Assembly (NCBI GenBank): GCA_018241505.1
Contig: JAFEDS010000017.1
Coordinates: 310,001-374,000, forward strand
Source of the DNA: Pseudomonadota bacterium
GTDB lineage: Bacteria; Pseudomonadota; Gammaproteobacteria; Steroidobacterales; Steroidobacteraceae
Direction of reading: 5' to 3'
DNA length: 64,000 nucleotides
In this document: positions 50,720 through 60,190 of the stretch, piece by piece
Layout: each line of letters begins with the position of its first letter
Numbering within the stretch: the stretch's first letter is position 1
The notes under the pieces: model-generated
Databases searched by the model: none
Seen by the model: the letters and a program-made list of their open reading frames with translations, nothing else
Told to the model about the DNA's origin: nothing
Made by a program: the position numbers and the translations under genes

Positions 50720-51466
50720 TTGATCCGTCTGCCACTACTCGGGCTGTTGCTCTCCCTCCTGCTGATCACGGCTCCTGCCGTGAGCCGGGAGCGTGAGCAC
50801 CTGCAGGTGTACATCACCGCCCCATACCTGGAGTTACGCTCCGGGCCCGGCCGCGGGTACCCGATTTTCCACGTCGCAGAGCGCGACGAGAGCGTGCAGG
50901 TGCTCTACCGCCGCACGGACTGGTTCAAGGTTCGCACGGAACGAGGCGTCGAGGGCTGGGCCGCGCAACGCGACATGCAGCGGACGGTGCTGGCCGACGG
51001 GACGCCCTTCAAGTTCGATCTAGGCGACCGCGCCGGCTTCACATCACACAATTTCGAGATGGGTATCTTCGCCGGGTCGTACAGCGGATCGACGCTGGTG
51101 TCCACCTACGCGTCCTACTCACTCAACTCGCAACTCGCGGCGGAGCTGTCGGTGGGACAGTTCCTTGGCAAGTACACTAACGGTGTCGTCGGCGACCTGG
51201 GGCTCACACACGTACTGGTCCCTGAATGGCGGCTGTCGCCCTTTTTGATGCTCGGCACGGGGATGGTGCACGTGTCGCCGAAGGCAACCCTGGTTCAGCC
51301 GACCGAGCGCACCGATCAGACCGCCTATGTGGGCGGCGGTGTGCGCTATTACCTTACACGCCGCTTTTTCCTGCGCGGTGAGTACAAGAGTCACATGGTA
51401 TTCACGAAGCGCAACGCAAACGAGGAAGTAGACGAATGGAAACTGGGATTCGCGTTCTTCTTCTGA
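50720..51466 (+). CDS. SH3-domain plus outer-membrane beta-barrel protein
   Basis: The 248-residue product starts at TTG 50720, six bases after AGGA; the frame upstream lies inside the HzsA-like gene. It has a signal peptide (LLGLLLSLLLITAPAVS), a bacterial SH3 domain at about 30-90 (LELRSGPGRGYPIFHVAERD, GVEGWAAQRDM), and a C-terminal beta-barrel ending FAFFF, the usual outer-membrane terminal signature. The barrel belongs to the myxobacterial-type outer-membrane barrel family also seen in the next gene. It overlaps that gene by 31 bases. Confidence 0.8.
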   Translation: MIRLPLLGLLLSLLLITAPAVSREREHLQVYITAPYLELRSGPGRGYPIFHVAERDESVQVLYRRTDWFKVRTERGVEGWAAQRDMQRTVLADGTPFKFDLGDRAGFTSHNFEMGIFAGSYSGSTLVSTYASYSLNSQLAAELSVGQFLGKYTNGVVGDLGLTHVLVPEWRLSPFLMLGTGMVHVSPKATLVQPTERTDQTAYVGGGVRYYLTRRFFLRGEYKSHMVFTKRNANEEVDEWKLGFAFFF

Positions 51467-52170
51467 CTGCGGTCCTGATGACGCTTCCGGGCTGCGCCTC
51501 CGTGCGCAACTGGTTCCATCACCGCAGCGAAGTACGCCAGGCAAGGGCGGAAGCCAAGGAAGAAGCCGCGCAGCAGGACGCCCAGGCCGCCGCGCAGGAT
51601 GCGGACGCCACCCCGCCCAGGGTGGTCGATCCCGAGGTCGAGCGCCGCAAGATCAAAGTGCCCCACATCCGCAGCTCCAATGTCGAAATCGGCATCAATG
51701 ACGGTTTCATTTCCATTGAGGATTTCGGCACCCAGAACGCCTACGGTCTGACGGCGGCCTATCACATCACCGAGGACTTCTTTTTCCTGGGTGAGTACGG
51801 GCGCGCGTATGCCGGCCGCACCAGCTTCGAGACCCTGGGGGGCAATATCCAGCTCCTTACGAACGCTGAGAGGCGCTTCACGTACTACGACATCAGCCTG
51901 GGCTACAACTTCCTTCCGGGCGAGACCTTCATCGGTCGGGGTCACGCCTTGACGACGGCTTTCTATTTTGTCGGCGGCATCGGGGCCACGAAGTTCGCGG
52001 GCGACGATCGCTTTACAGTGAACTTCGGCGGCGGGTACCGGGTGCTGCCGTCGGATTGGCTTGCGATCCACATCCAGGTCCAGGACCGCGTCTTCCGGAC
52101 GGATCTGCTGGGCGTATCCAAGCTGACCAACAACATGGAAGCCTCGCTCGGAGCAACCGTATTCTTTTGA
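51436..52170 (+). CDS. Outer-membrane beta-barrel lipoprotein of the myxobacterial type
   Basis: The 244-residue product has lipobox LPGC (Cys20), a charged Ala/Glu-rich helix (about 25-70) and a beta-barrel from about 75 ([39 protein letters not shown]), ending ATVFF. It is a close structural relative of the preceding barrel but lacks the SH3 domain. The two barrels could provide the outer-membrane part of the trans-envelope system. Spacing to the next gene is 8 bases. Confidence 0.82.
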   Translation: METGIRVLLLTAVLMTLPGCASVRNWFHHRSEVRQARAEAKEEAAQQDAQAAAQDADATPPRVVDPEVERRKIKVPHIRSSNVEIGINDGFISIEDFGTQNAYGLTAAYHITEDFFFLGEYGRAYAGRTSFETLGGNIQLLTNAERRFTYYDISLGYNFLPGETFIGRGHALTTAFYFVGGIGATKFAGDDRFTVNFGGGYRVLPSDWLAIHIQVQDRVFRTDLLGVSKLTNNMEASLGATVFF

Positions 52171-52178
52171 GGAACGTC

Positions 52179-52691
52179 ATGAAACACCGTATCGCAACAA
52201 TCCTTTCCGGCGCCATCGCCGCCGCACTGCTCATCACGGTGCCGGCCTCGGCCGGATCGAGCTCGGCCGGTCCCGCGCCGCAATTCACCCTGGAATCCCG
52301 TGGCGGCCCCAAGGTCAGCCTCGCGCAGTACAAGGGCCAGGTGGTGATGCTCAACTTCTGGGCAAGCTGGTGCGGCCCGTGCCGGCAGGAAATGCCGCTG
52401 CTGGAAAACATCTACTCAAAGTACAAGAAGATGGGCTTCACGCTGATTGGCGTGAATGTCGAACCCGACTCGAAGGACGCAGAAGGCTTCCTGAAAGCGC
52501 TCGCGACGCCCGTCAGCTTCCCTGTCATCTATGACAAGGATAGTACCGTCAGCAAGGCCTACGACGTGTCGGGCATGCCCAGCACCGTCATCATCGACCG
52601 GAAGGGCAACATCAGAATGCTGCACCGGGGCTACAAGCCCGGTGACGAGAACGAGTATCTCGACAGCATTCGCGCCCTGGTTCGCGAATAG
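52179..52691 (+). CDS. Exported TlpA-type thioredoxin (second copy)
   Basis: The 170-residue product has a signal peptide ([16 protein letters not shown]) and the thioredoxin active site [14 protein letters not shown], with the cis-Pro loop [13 protein letters not shown]. It is a better match to classic TlpA/ResA proteins than the copy at 41415-41966. A role in keeping haem-binding cysteines reduced fits its haem-protein neighbours. The frame opens further upstream inside the barrel gene, but ATG 52179 follows GAGGAA. Confidence 0.92.
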   Translation: MKHRIATILSGAIAAALLITVPASAGSSSAGPAPQFTLESRGGPKVSLAQYKGQVVMLNFWASWCGPCRQEMPLLENIYSKYKKMGFTLIGVNVEPDSKDAEGFLKALATPVSFPVIYDKDSTVSKAYDVSGMPSTVIIDRKGNIRMLHRGYKPGDENEYLDSIRALVRE

Positions 52692-52702
52692 AGGACGCCA
52701 TC

Positions 52703-52930
52703 ATGCGGGCTCGAACGATTTTGATCGCCGTCGGCCTCGGACTGCTGCTGGGTGGGTGCTCGCCCATTCAGCCATGGGTCAAGCCCTACGAGCGTGAGCA
52801 CTTCGCCGATCCCATCATGTCATTCAACCGTGACCCCGTCTCCAGCGCCTACTTCGAGCACGTCATGGAATCGCGCGAAGGAGCGCGAGGAGCGACCGGC
52901 GGTGTAGGCGGCGGCTGCGGATGCAACTGA
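52703..52930 (+). CDS. DUF4266 small lipoprotein
   Basis: The 75-residue product has lipobox LGGC, then the DUF4266 signature KPYEREHFADPIMSF and YFEHVMESREGARGATGG, ending in a Gly/Cys-rich GGGCGCN. Its function is unknown. It overlaps the DUF3570 gene by 10 bases; the two families are known to occur side by side, often together with a TlpA thioredoxin, as here. Confidence 0.88.
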   Translation: MRARTILIAVGLGLLLGGCSPIQPWVKPYEREHFADPIMSFNRDPVSSAYFEHVMESREGARGATGGVGGGCGCN

Positions 52931-54144
52931 ACGTGTCGCGACTCCGCCTCTTTACGCTGCTTTTCCTGAGCGTCTGTGCTGCCCCCGCTATCACGGGAGT
53001 GCTGCCGGATGATCGGACCGACGCTCTGTATCATCGCTACCAGGGTGGTGGAATCACCATTCAGGGGCCCTCCGTCCTGGTGCAGAAGAAGATCACCGAC
53101 AACTTTGCCCTGAACGGCAACTGGTATCAGGACTACATTTCCAGCGCGTCCATTGACGTGAAGCTGTCCGCAAGCCCCTACAAGGAAAAACGCACCCAGG
53201 AAAGCGCCGGCTTCCAGTACCTGCACGGCAAGGCGACCTACAGCGCCGGTCTCATTCACAGCACCGAGCCCGACTACAAGTCGAACACCACCTACTACTC
53301 GATCAGCCAGGACATGTTCGGCGACCTGACGACCCTGTCCATGACCTACAAGCGCGGTTGGGACAAGGTGTACAAGGACTTCAAGGACCCCACCACGGGC
53401 CAGATCCGCAACGATCCCGCCTTCGGCGGCCTGGACAAGGACAACAACCCGATCTCATTCAAGGATGCGGATCACCGCGGCTATTCCATCGGCCTCTCAC
53501 AGATTCTCACCCGCACCCTCATCGGCAGCTTCAACTATGAAGTGCTGACCGACCAGGGCTATCTGCAGAGCCCGTACCGTCAGATCCTGTATCTCAATCC
53601 GCTGTCCGGCAAGGGCTTCACGCTGGCCGACCAGATATACCCCAACACCCGCACCAGCAACGCGGGCTCGGTCCAGCTCAAATACTATCTGCCGTATCGT
53701 GCGGCGGTCACGGGCTCCTATCGCTATTTCTCCGACACCTGGGGCATCCATGCCCACACCGCCGAAGTGGGTTATACGCACCCGGCCTTCAAGAAGTGGA
53801 TATTCGACGGCTCCTTCCGCTTCTACACACAGAACGCGGCGAGCTTCTTCAGTGACCTGTTTCCCCGCGCCAATTCCCAGAATTTCATGGCGCGCGATCG
53901 CGAGCTCGCGGCATTCAACAGCTACACGGTCGGAGTGGGTGCGTCCTACGACTTCCCGCTGCCGCGCAATCCCTGGGTCAACAGAAGCACGTTTTCCGTC
54001 CGCTTCGATCACCTGCTGATTGACTACAAGGACTACCGCAACGCGCTGCTGATTGGCGCCAACCCCGACTGGACCGCGGGCAACGAGCCGCTTTACAAAC
54101 TGAACGCCAACATCCTGCAGGCGTTCCTTTCAGTCTGGTTCTGA
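52921..54144 (+). CDS. DUF3570 outer-membrane protein
   Basis: The 407-residue product has a signal peptide and the DUF3570 pattern (ALYHRYQGGGITIQGPSVLV, KATYSAGLIHSTEPDYKSNT, DADHRGYSIGLSQILTRTL). It is rich in alternating aromatic beta strands and ends AFLSVWF, as expected for an outer-membrane barrel. DUF4266/DUF3570 pairs are often accompanied by an ApbE flavin transferase; none is in this window. It is the last gene of the rightward operon. Confidence 0.88.
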   Translation: MQLNVSRLRLFTLLFLSVCAAPAITGVLPDDRTDALYHRYQGGGITIQGPSVLVQKKITDNFALNGNWYQDYISSASIDVKLSASPYKEKRTQESAGFQYLHGKATYSAGLIHSTEPDYKSNTTYYSISQDMFGDLTTLSMTYKRGWDKVYKDFKDPTTGQIRNDPAFGGLDKDNNPISFKDADHRGYSIGLSQILTRTLIGSFNYEVLTDQGYLQSPYRQILYLNPLSGKGFTLADQIYPNTRTSNAGSVQLKYYLPYRAAVTGSYRYFSDTWGIHAHTAEVGYTHPAFKKWIFDGSFRFYTQNAASFFSDLFPRANSQNFMARDRELAAFNSYTVGVGASYDFPLPRNPWVNRSTFSVRFDHLLIDYKDYRNALLIGANPDWTAGNEPLYKLNANILQAFLSVWF

Positions 54145-54238
54145 TTCCCGGGCGCGAACGTTGTAACATGCCCCCCTTGCGCGCCGGCGTGATATAAGCT
54201 AGCGCAATGTGTCTGACAGCACTGCAAGGGGATTCAAA

Positions 54239-55087
54239 ATGCGAAGTCGCATGAGACTGTTCATGGCTTTGATCGGGCTCGCGCTCGCTCTGAGCACAAC
54301 CGGAGCCTGGGCGCAGGCACGGGAAGAAGGCCGCCTGCTCATGGCGAGCCAGGTACTGGAAGAGCTGCGCTCCTCGCGCGACCAGTACATTCCGGACAGG
54401 TTGCTCGAACGCGCGTACGCCATCGCCGTCATTCCTGACATGACCAAGATTGCATTCTTCGCCGGCGGTCGGCGCGGCCACGGTGTCCTGGTCGTGCGCG
54501 ACAAGGACGGCCGCTTCACCAGCCCCACCTTCATCACCATGACGGGTGGCAGCTTCGGCTGGCAGTGGGGTGTGCAATCAACTGACATCGTGCTGGTGTT
54601 CACCACCCGCAAGGGTGTTGAAGGCATCACCGGCGGCAAGTTCACACTGGGCGCCGATGCATCCGTCGCCGCAGGCCCCGTCGGGCGCCAGGCATCGGCC
54701 TCCACGGACACGAGCTTCAAAGCTGAGGTCTATTCGTACTCACGGACCCGCGGTGTGTTCGCCGGTCTCGCCCTCGATGGCACCGCGCTGACCATCGATG
54801 ACGATGCCAACGAGGCGTTCTACCGGAAGCCCGACCTACTTGCCTCGGACATCATCTCCGGCAAGGTCAAGAGCAACGACGACTCGGCGCGCCGGTTCAT
54901 GACCGCCGTGAACTCGGGCACCGGCACGGTGTCGAATGCCACTACGACCACCGCCCAGGCGCCCGTTTCAGCGCCTTCGACCGGTGTTCAGAGTGACGCT
55001 CCAGCGCCAATGCAACGCAGCTCGCCTCCGACGGGAGCCACATCGTTTCCCATGGAAGATCCCAATCCGGGCCGGGAGCCCAAGTAG
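54239..55087 (+). CDS. SYLF (YSC84-like) lipid-binding-domain exported protein
   Basis: The 282-residue product starts at ATG 54239, after AAGGGGA. It has a signal peptide (FMALIGLALALSTTGAWA) and a SYLF domain at about 30-205 (IPDMTKIAFFAGGRRGHGVL, WQWGVQSTDIVLVFTTRKG, FTLGADASVAAGPVGR). The tail is Thr/Ser/Pro-rich. SYLF domains bind phosphoinositides in eukaryotes; bacterial members are envelope proteins of unclear role. It is a single-gene unit with a strong terminator. Confidence 0.9.
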   Translation: MRSRMRLFMALIGLALALSTTGAWAQAREEGRLLMASQVLEELRSSRDQYIPDRLLERAYAIAVIPDMTKIAFFAGGRRGHGVLVVRDKDGRFTSPTFITMTGGSFGWQWGVQSTDIVLVFTTRKGVEGITGGKFTLGADASVAAGPVGRQASASTDTSFKAEVYSYSRTRGVFAGLALDGTALTIDDDANEAFYRKPDLLASDIISGKVKSNDDSARRFMTAVNSGTGTVSNATTTTAQAPVSAPSTGVQSDAPAPMQRSSPPTGATSFPMEDPNPGREPK

Positions 55088-55150
55088 TCACTCGAGTAGT
55101 ATGTCGCACGCGCCTGCGCGCGTTCGCCAGACGGGGTGGTTGATAAGAAC

Positions 55151-55186
55151 GGGCGGCCCTGCCTTCGGCAGGAGCCGCCCTTTTTT
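55151..55186 (+). terminator. Intrinsic terminator after the SYLF gene
   Basis: GGGCGGC/GCCGCCC stacks on CCTGCC/GGCAGG around a TTC loop, with one bulged A, followed by six T. Confidence 0.95.
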
Positions 55187-55274
55187 ATAGGATAGACCCA
55201 GATGCTGGGTATAGGGATCGTTGCGTTGGTCTCGCATGCGGCAGGTCGCCGCCGATCCAACACCGTAACCCGTA

Positions 55275-56348
55275 CTAACGGGTGCGCCACTCGTTCCAGT
55301 CCTCGACGGTTGCATTGCGCATGGCACGCGCGGCAAGCAACAGCCAGTCACCTTTTCGCTTGCGCAGGTCGCGCCGGATCGCCTCGCGTTGCCGTGGGGT
55401 TCCCAGGTGCACATTGGCCGTCTCCCATCCCATCATCCACAGCAACCGGCACTCATCCTGAACGCCGACGAGATGTTTCATTTCGATACGACTGCAGTCC
55501 GGTGCCAAGCGGCGCAGGACCCACCCGTCACGGACGTGTAAAAAAGGATCCGCCACCCGCACGGCGCGGGTGATGATCTGTGAATATTGGACCGGCGGCG
55601 ATTGATTCCGGGACCACCACCAGGCCGAGGTCGTCAGGGCCTTTGCCTCACGGGCGATGGTGCCGCCCCGCCAATGAGCCACCGCCGTAAAGCGTTGGCG
55701 CCCCAGGCTTCCCAGGCCTGCCTGGCGGTGTAGAACGCGGAACGGCAGCCGATGCTCAGGCATGGACTCCCGCAGCAACCGCATTTCCTCACGCCGGGGA
55801 ACCACCGCGACCCGCCCGAGTTTCAACAGCCGCTGCCAGTAGCCACGTTGCTCCTTCAAACGGCCCATGGCGAGATCGCGCAACCAGCGATTACGCTCGG
55901 CGAGCACCACCGGCTCGCCGCCCTGCCGCAGCGCTTCGGTATATCCCGCCAGTACCGACTCACAGGCCCGCTGCGATGGCGTTTCCAGGCGCGACTCGCT
56001 GATTGCAATCAGTGCGCTCGTGCACAGGCGCACGAGATCGTTGGTGTAGGGAAGCGTCGTGGCCTCGTCGAAGTCGTTGATTCCCCAGATCAGGCGGCCT
56101 TCGCCGTCGCGCCACGTCCCGAAATTTTCCACGTGCAGATCGCCGACCCCCAACACTTTCGGCGCCGCGGTAAGATCGGTACACAGTTGCGGCCAGACCT
56201 GGGCCCAGCGATAGAAGGTCGCGCGCAGGAAGGAGAACGGATCCTCGGCCATCTCGCGATGTTTCAGCTTCAGGTCGCGCTTCACAATGACTCTCAGGCG
56301 GCTCGCGAGCCAGCGGTCATAGGCAGCCGTCGCGGCAACGACATTCAT
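55275..56348 (-). CDS. DUF2252 family protein
   Basis: The 357-residue product matches DUF2252: EDPFSFLRATFYRWAQVW, GVGDLHVENFGTWRDGEGRL, IWGINDFDEATTLPYTNDLV, and the later RIEMKHLVGVQDECRLLW. The HxEN and DFD motifs recall aminoglycoside-phosphotransferase-like kinases, so a kinase-type fold is plausible but no reaction is proven. ATG 56348 follows AGAGGG. An alternative ATG at 56381 would overlap the divergent antiporter start codon itself. Confidence 0.85.
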   Translation of the reverse strand: MNVVAATAAYDRWLASRLRVIVKRDLKLKHREMAEDPFSFLRATFYRWAQVWPQLCTDLTAAPKVLGVGDLHVENFGTWRDGEGRLIWGINDFDEATTLPYTNDLVRLCTSALIAISESRLETPSQRACESVLAGYTEALRQGGEPVVLAERNRWLRDLAMGRLKEQRGYWQRLLKLGRVAVVPRREEMRLLRESMPEHRLPFRVLHRQAGLGSLGRQRFTAVAHWRGGTIAREAKALTTSAWWWSRNQSPPVQYSQIITRAVRVADPFLHVRDGWVLRRLAPDCSRIEMKHLVGVQDECRLLWMMGWETANVHLGTPRQREAIRRDLRKRKGDWLLLAARAMRNATVEDWNEWRTR

Positions 56349-56379
56349 TGCTCGAACCCTCTTCGGAACTTTTTCGCCC

Positions 56380-57975
56380 ATGATACTTTTTGAACTCGTG
56401 ATTGCTCTGTTGGTCCTGGGTGCCATTCTCACACTGTGGGCAAACCGGATCGGCGTGCCGTATCCCGCGCTGCTGGCGCTCGCCGGGGCCGGCCTCGCAC
56501 TGATCCCCGGTGCGCCCCAGGTAACCCTCGATCCCCAACTTGCCCTTGCGCTGTTCGTGGCGCCCGTGCTGCTGGACGCGGCCTACGACGCCTCACCGCG
56601 TGATCTCAGACAAAACCTCAGGCCGCTCATCAGCCTTGCGTTGGTGATGGTGGTTCTCACTATTGTCGCCGTCGCGTTCGTGGCGCGAAAGATCGTTCCG
56701 GATCTCGGCTGGGCCGCCGCAATTGCCCTTGGCGCGATTGTTGCTCCGCCGGACGCCTCCGCGGCGACCGCCGTGCTGCGGCGATTGCGGCCTCCACACC
56801 GTTTGCTGGTGATTCTCGAAGGCGAAAGCCTCTTCAACGATGCAAGCGCTTTGCTGATATACCGGATCGCGGTCGGGGCAGCCATGACCGGAGCGGCCGT
56901 CGGCTGGAAGATCATTCCTCTGTTGTTGCTGACCTGCGGCGGTGGGGTCGTCGTGGGTGTGCTCGCGGCCCGATTCTGGATGCGGGTCACGCGCGGTGTG
57001 GATGACATCCAGGTGTCGGTCATCCTGCAGTTCTGCGGCACCTTCGGCGTCTGGATCCTGGCCGATCACATCGGCGTGTCCGCGATCATTACCGTAGTCA
57101 GTTTCGCCATGAGCATTGCCCAATGCGCACCGGGTAGGGTCGATGCGCGGCACCGGATCGCCTCGTACGCCGTGTGGGAAGTAGCTGTCTTCGTTCTCAA
57201 CGTACTCGCATTCGTACTCATCGGCCTGCAGTTGCGCCAGATCCTCACTCGTATGCACAGCGCGGACTGGAAAACATATGCGATTTGCGCAGCCTCGGTG
57301 TGCGTAACAGTCATTGTCGTGCGCTTTGTGTGGGTCATGGTCTACGGTTATGCGAACCTCTGGTTGGAATCGCGCCGCTCGAATCAGGACAAACCGAAGA
57401 AAGCGCGCACGCGCGGCGGCGGACTGGTTGTGTCATGGGCGGGCATGCGCGGCATCGTGACGCTCGCCGCGGCGCTGGCTCTTCCGGATGGTGCGCCGGA
57501 GAACGCCTTTCCCTATCGCGACCTGATCATTCTGTGCGCCTTTTGTGTTGTGTTGACAACGCTGGTCCTGCAGGGATTGACGCTGCGGCCCCTCTTGGCG
57601 ATGTTGGGTCTGAAGGATGACGGGTCGGTGGCCCGGGAAGTCAGACTGGCCCGTATCGAGACGGCACGGGCGGCATTGCGGGTGCTCGCGCAGGAGTCGG
57701 ACGGCCATCCGTCAATTGATGTACTCCGAAGCGAATACGAGGCCCGGATACGCTCCGGTGAACAGACTGCCACGGCCGGCACCGACGCTACGCGCATGAC
57801 TGAGTTGCAACGGCGCGCGGTCAGGGCTCAACGGCAGGCGCTGATGAGCCTGCGCGCTCGCAAGGTAATTGGCGATGATGCCTTTCATGCCGCCGAAGAG
57901 GAAGTCGACTTGCTCGAGCTCACGGCCGACTCCCGCATCCGGCCGGGACCGGACAGCACGACCCAGTCTTCCTAG
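56380..57975 (+). CDS. CPA1-family Na+/H+ antiporter with C-terminal cytoplasmic domain
   Basis: The 531-residue protein has about 12 membrane helices, the ion-site motif GAIVAPPDASAATAVLRRL at about residue 120, and the following ILEGESLFNDASALLIYR, the full CPA1/NhaP signature. A charged cytoplasmic tail of about 120 residues contains helical segments (TELQRRAVRAQRQALMSLRA). It exports Na+ or K+ in exchange for protons. Its start codon is 31 bases from that of the divergent DUF2252 gene. Confidence 0.93.
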   Translation: MILFELVIALLVLGAILTLWANRIGVPYPALLALAGAGLALIPGAPQVTLDPQLALALFVAPVLLDAAYDASPRDLRQNLRPLISLALVMVVLTIVAVAFVARKIVPDLGWAAAIALGAIVAPPDASAATAVLRRLRPPHRLLVILEGESLFNDASALLIYRIAVGAAMTGAAVGWKIIPLLLLTCGGGVVVGVLAARFWMRVTRGVDDIQVSVILQFCGTFGVWILADHIGVSAIITVVSFAMSIAQCAPGRVDARHRIASYAVWEVAVFVLNVLAFVLIGLQLRQILTRMHSADWKTYAICAASVCVTVIVVRFVWVMVYGYANLWLESRRSNQDKPKKARTRGGGLVVSWAGMRGIVTLAAALALPDGAPENAFPYRDLIILCAFCVVLTTLVLQGLTLRPLLAMLGLKDDGSVAREVRLARIETARAALRVLAQESDGHPSIDVLRSEYEARIRSGEQTATAGTDATRMTELQRRAVRAQRQALMSLRARKVIGDDAFHAAEEEVDLLELTADSRIRPGPDSTTQSS

Positions 57976-58030
57976 TTCGGGTAAGCTGTACGACGTTGCG
58001 CTGGAAGACGGGCGCCGTTGAAACATTGAC

Positions 58031-60190
58031 ATGTCAGGATTTGTCGAGACCCTGGATTCCTATCGAAGCGGGACCCTGTCCAGAGACGCGCTGCTTGCCG
58101 AAATCGAACGCCAGTTGGCGGCCGGTGAAGCCGATCCCGGCGCCCTGCTCGCCGCCCTGAACAACGAGCAGGCCCGCGAGCGCCTGCCGGGCAACATCCA
58201 CATCGAAATTGTGCGCAAGTTGCTGCGACGCCGCGATACGCCGGTGGAGGCGAAATCAGGGCGGGCGCCGAAAATTGTTGCGCTTCAGCTACAGGACGAC
58301 GATGCCGCCACGGTGCTCGTCGATCATTCGGGCAGCCGCCCGGCTCCGGTGCCGGCGCCGCCACGCCGCAAGTCCTTCATCTCTGTTGGAACCGTGTTGC
58401 ACAACCGGTTCCGCCTGATCGAGCCCATTGGCGAAGGCGGCATGAGCACGGTGTACAAGGCCATCGACCTGCGCAAGGTCGAGGCCCGCGCGAGCGAAAC
58501 CCACGTCGCCGTCAAACTCCTGACCATGCCGCTCAGCGATTTCACCGAGTCGCTGGCGGTGTTACAGGGCGAGGCCCACAAGCTCCAGACACTGCCCCAC
58601 CCCAACATCGTCCGTGTGATTGACTGCGACCGCGACGGGCGGATCGTGTTCATGACCATGGAATATCTGAGCGGTGAGTCGCTCAAACGCCGGCTGGCCG
58701 CCACGGAGCACAAAGGCCTGCCACCGCGCGACGCCACCGATATCGTCAAATCCATCGCGAGCGGTCTCGCGTTCGCCCATCGCAACGGCATCATCCACGG
58801 CGACCTCAAGCCGGGCAACGTGTTGGTCACTGACAGCGGCGCGGTCAAGATCATTGATTTTGGCATTGCCCGCCTCATGACACGCCATCCGCGCGCAACC
58901 GGCGTCAACGGCGACGAGCGCCCCCGGTTGAGCGCATTGACGCCGCCGTACGCGAGCCCGGAAATGTTGGAAAACGCGCCACCGGATCCGCGCGATGACA
59001 TCTATGCGCTGGCCTGTATTGCGCACGAGCTGTTGACCGGACGGCATCCCTTCGATCGGATGGTCGCCAACGACGCGCGCGACAGCGGCATGAAGCTGGT
59101 GCGCCGTGCCTCGCTGTCTGCCGCACAGTTCCGGGCCATCGCCCATGGGCTGGAATTCGATCGGGACCGGCGTACGCCGAGTGTTGAAGAGTTCATGGCA
59201 GAGCTTACGTCAGGCACCGGCATCTCGCGCGCGCGGATGGAGCTCATCATTGGCGCGAGCGTCGTGGCGGTGTTGCTGGGCGCCTATTTCATGGGCCGCC
59301 CGCAGATCGAACACTGGCTGGCGGCGAACCGCGGCACGGCCATTCCCATCCCGGCCCAAGGCGAAGTATTTCGCGACTGTCCCATCTGCCCGTTGATGAA
59401 AGCGTTGCCGCCAGGTGAATTCAAACAGGGGGTCGCGGCTGGACAGGCCGACGCCTCCCCTCTCGAGATGCCCCAACACGCGGTCCGTATCGCGTACCCC
59501 TTAGGTGTGGGGGTATATGAGATCACCGTTGGCGAATTCCGGGAGTTTGTGGACGCCACCGGCCACAAGAGCGCCGGTTGCCAGACTTACAACGGCAAAT
59601 GGCAGGCCAGCTCCGAGCTCAACTGGAACAACGCCGGTTTCACTCAAACCTCACTGCATCCGGTCGCGTGTGTGTCATGGCGGGATGCGCGCGACTTCGC
59701 CGGGTGGCTGTCGAAAAAGACCGGGCAGACTTACCGGCTGCCGAGCGAGTCGGAATGGGAATATGCGGCCCGCGCGGGTTCACCGTACACACGTCCCTGG
59801 AAGGACAACATCGAAAGCGCCTGCACCGGCGCCAATGTCGCCGACCAGGCGGCGGCACAGCAGTATCCGGGCTGGAGGGTCCACCCCTGCAGCGACGGCT
59901 ATGTGTACACCGCGCCGGTCGGCTCGTTCCAGCCCAACGCCTTCGGGCTGTATGACATGCTGGGGAACGTTTTCGAATGGGTCCAGGATTGCTGGCACCA
60001 GGACTACCGGGGCGCGCCCACCGACGGCTCCGCCTGGCGCGCGAACGGCGACTGCACCCAACACAACCTGCGCGGAGGTTCGTGGTTCACGACACCAACC
60101 CTGGTGAGCACAGCAGCGCGTAACCGGTTCGACGAAACCTACCGCAGCAACAGCATCGGCTTCCGCCTGGTGAGGGAGATCCCGCAATGA
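58031..60190 (+). CDS. Transmembrane Ser/Thr kinase fused to a formylglycine-generating-enzyme-like domain
   Basis: This protein is 719 residues. A kinase domain at about 128-385 shows GEGGMSTVYKA, VAVKLL (Lys), IIHGDLKPGNVLV (catalytic Asp, with HGD in place of HRD) and IIDFGIARL (DFG). One membrane helix at about 397-415 (MELIIGASVVAVLLGAYFMG) follows. The periplasmic FGE-sulfatase domain at about 445-715 includes YEITVGEFREFVDATGHKSA, LPSESEWEYAARAG, GLYDMLGNVFEWV and NLRGGSW. The FGE-like part probably senses or binds rather than oxidises cysteine. It leads a three-gene operon with ATGA overlap. Confidence 0.93.
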   Translation: MSGFVETLDSYRSGTLSRDALLAEIERQLAAGEADPGALLAALNNEQARERLPGNIHIEIVRKLLRRRDTPVEAKSGRAPKIVALQLQDDDAATVLVDHSGSRPAPVPAPPRRKSFISVGTVLHNRFRLIEPIGEGGMSTVYKAIDLRKVEARASETHVAVKLLTMPLSDFTESLAVLQGEAHKLQTLPHPNIVRVIDCDRDGRIVFMTMEYLSGESLKRRLAATEHKGLPPRDATDIVKSIASGLAFAHRNGIIHGDLKPGNVLVTDSGAVKIIDFGIARLMTRHPRATGVNGDERPRLSALTPPYASPEMLENAPPDPRDDIYALACIAHELLTGRHPFDRMVANDARDSGMKLVRRASLSAAQFRAIAHGLEFDRDRRTPSVEEFMAELTSGTGISRARMELIIGASVVAVLLGAYFMGRPQIEHWLAANRGTAIPIPAQGEVFRDCPICPLMKALPPGEFKQGVAAGQADASPLEMPQHAVRIAYPLGVGVYEITVGEFREFVDATGHKSAGCQTYNGKWQASSELNWNNAGFTQTSLHPVACVSWRDARDFAGWLSKKTGQTYRLPSESEWEYAARAGSPYTRPWKDNIESACTGANVADQAAAQQYPGWRVHPCSDGYVYTAPVGSFQPNAFGLYDMLGNVFEWVQDCWHQDYRGAPTDGSAWRANGDCTQHNLRGGSWFTTPTLVSTAARNRFDETYRSNSIGFRLVREIPQ

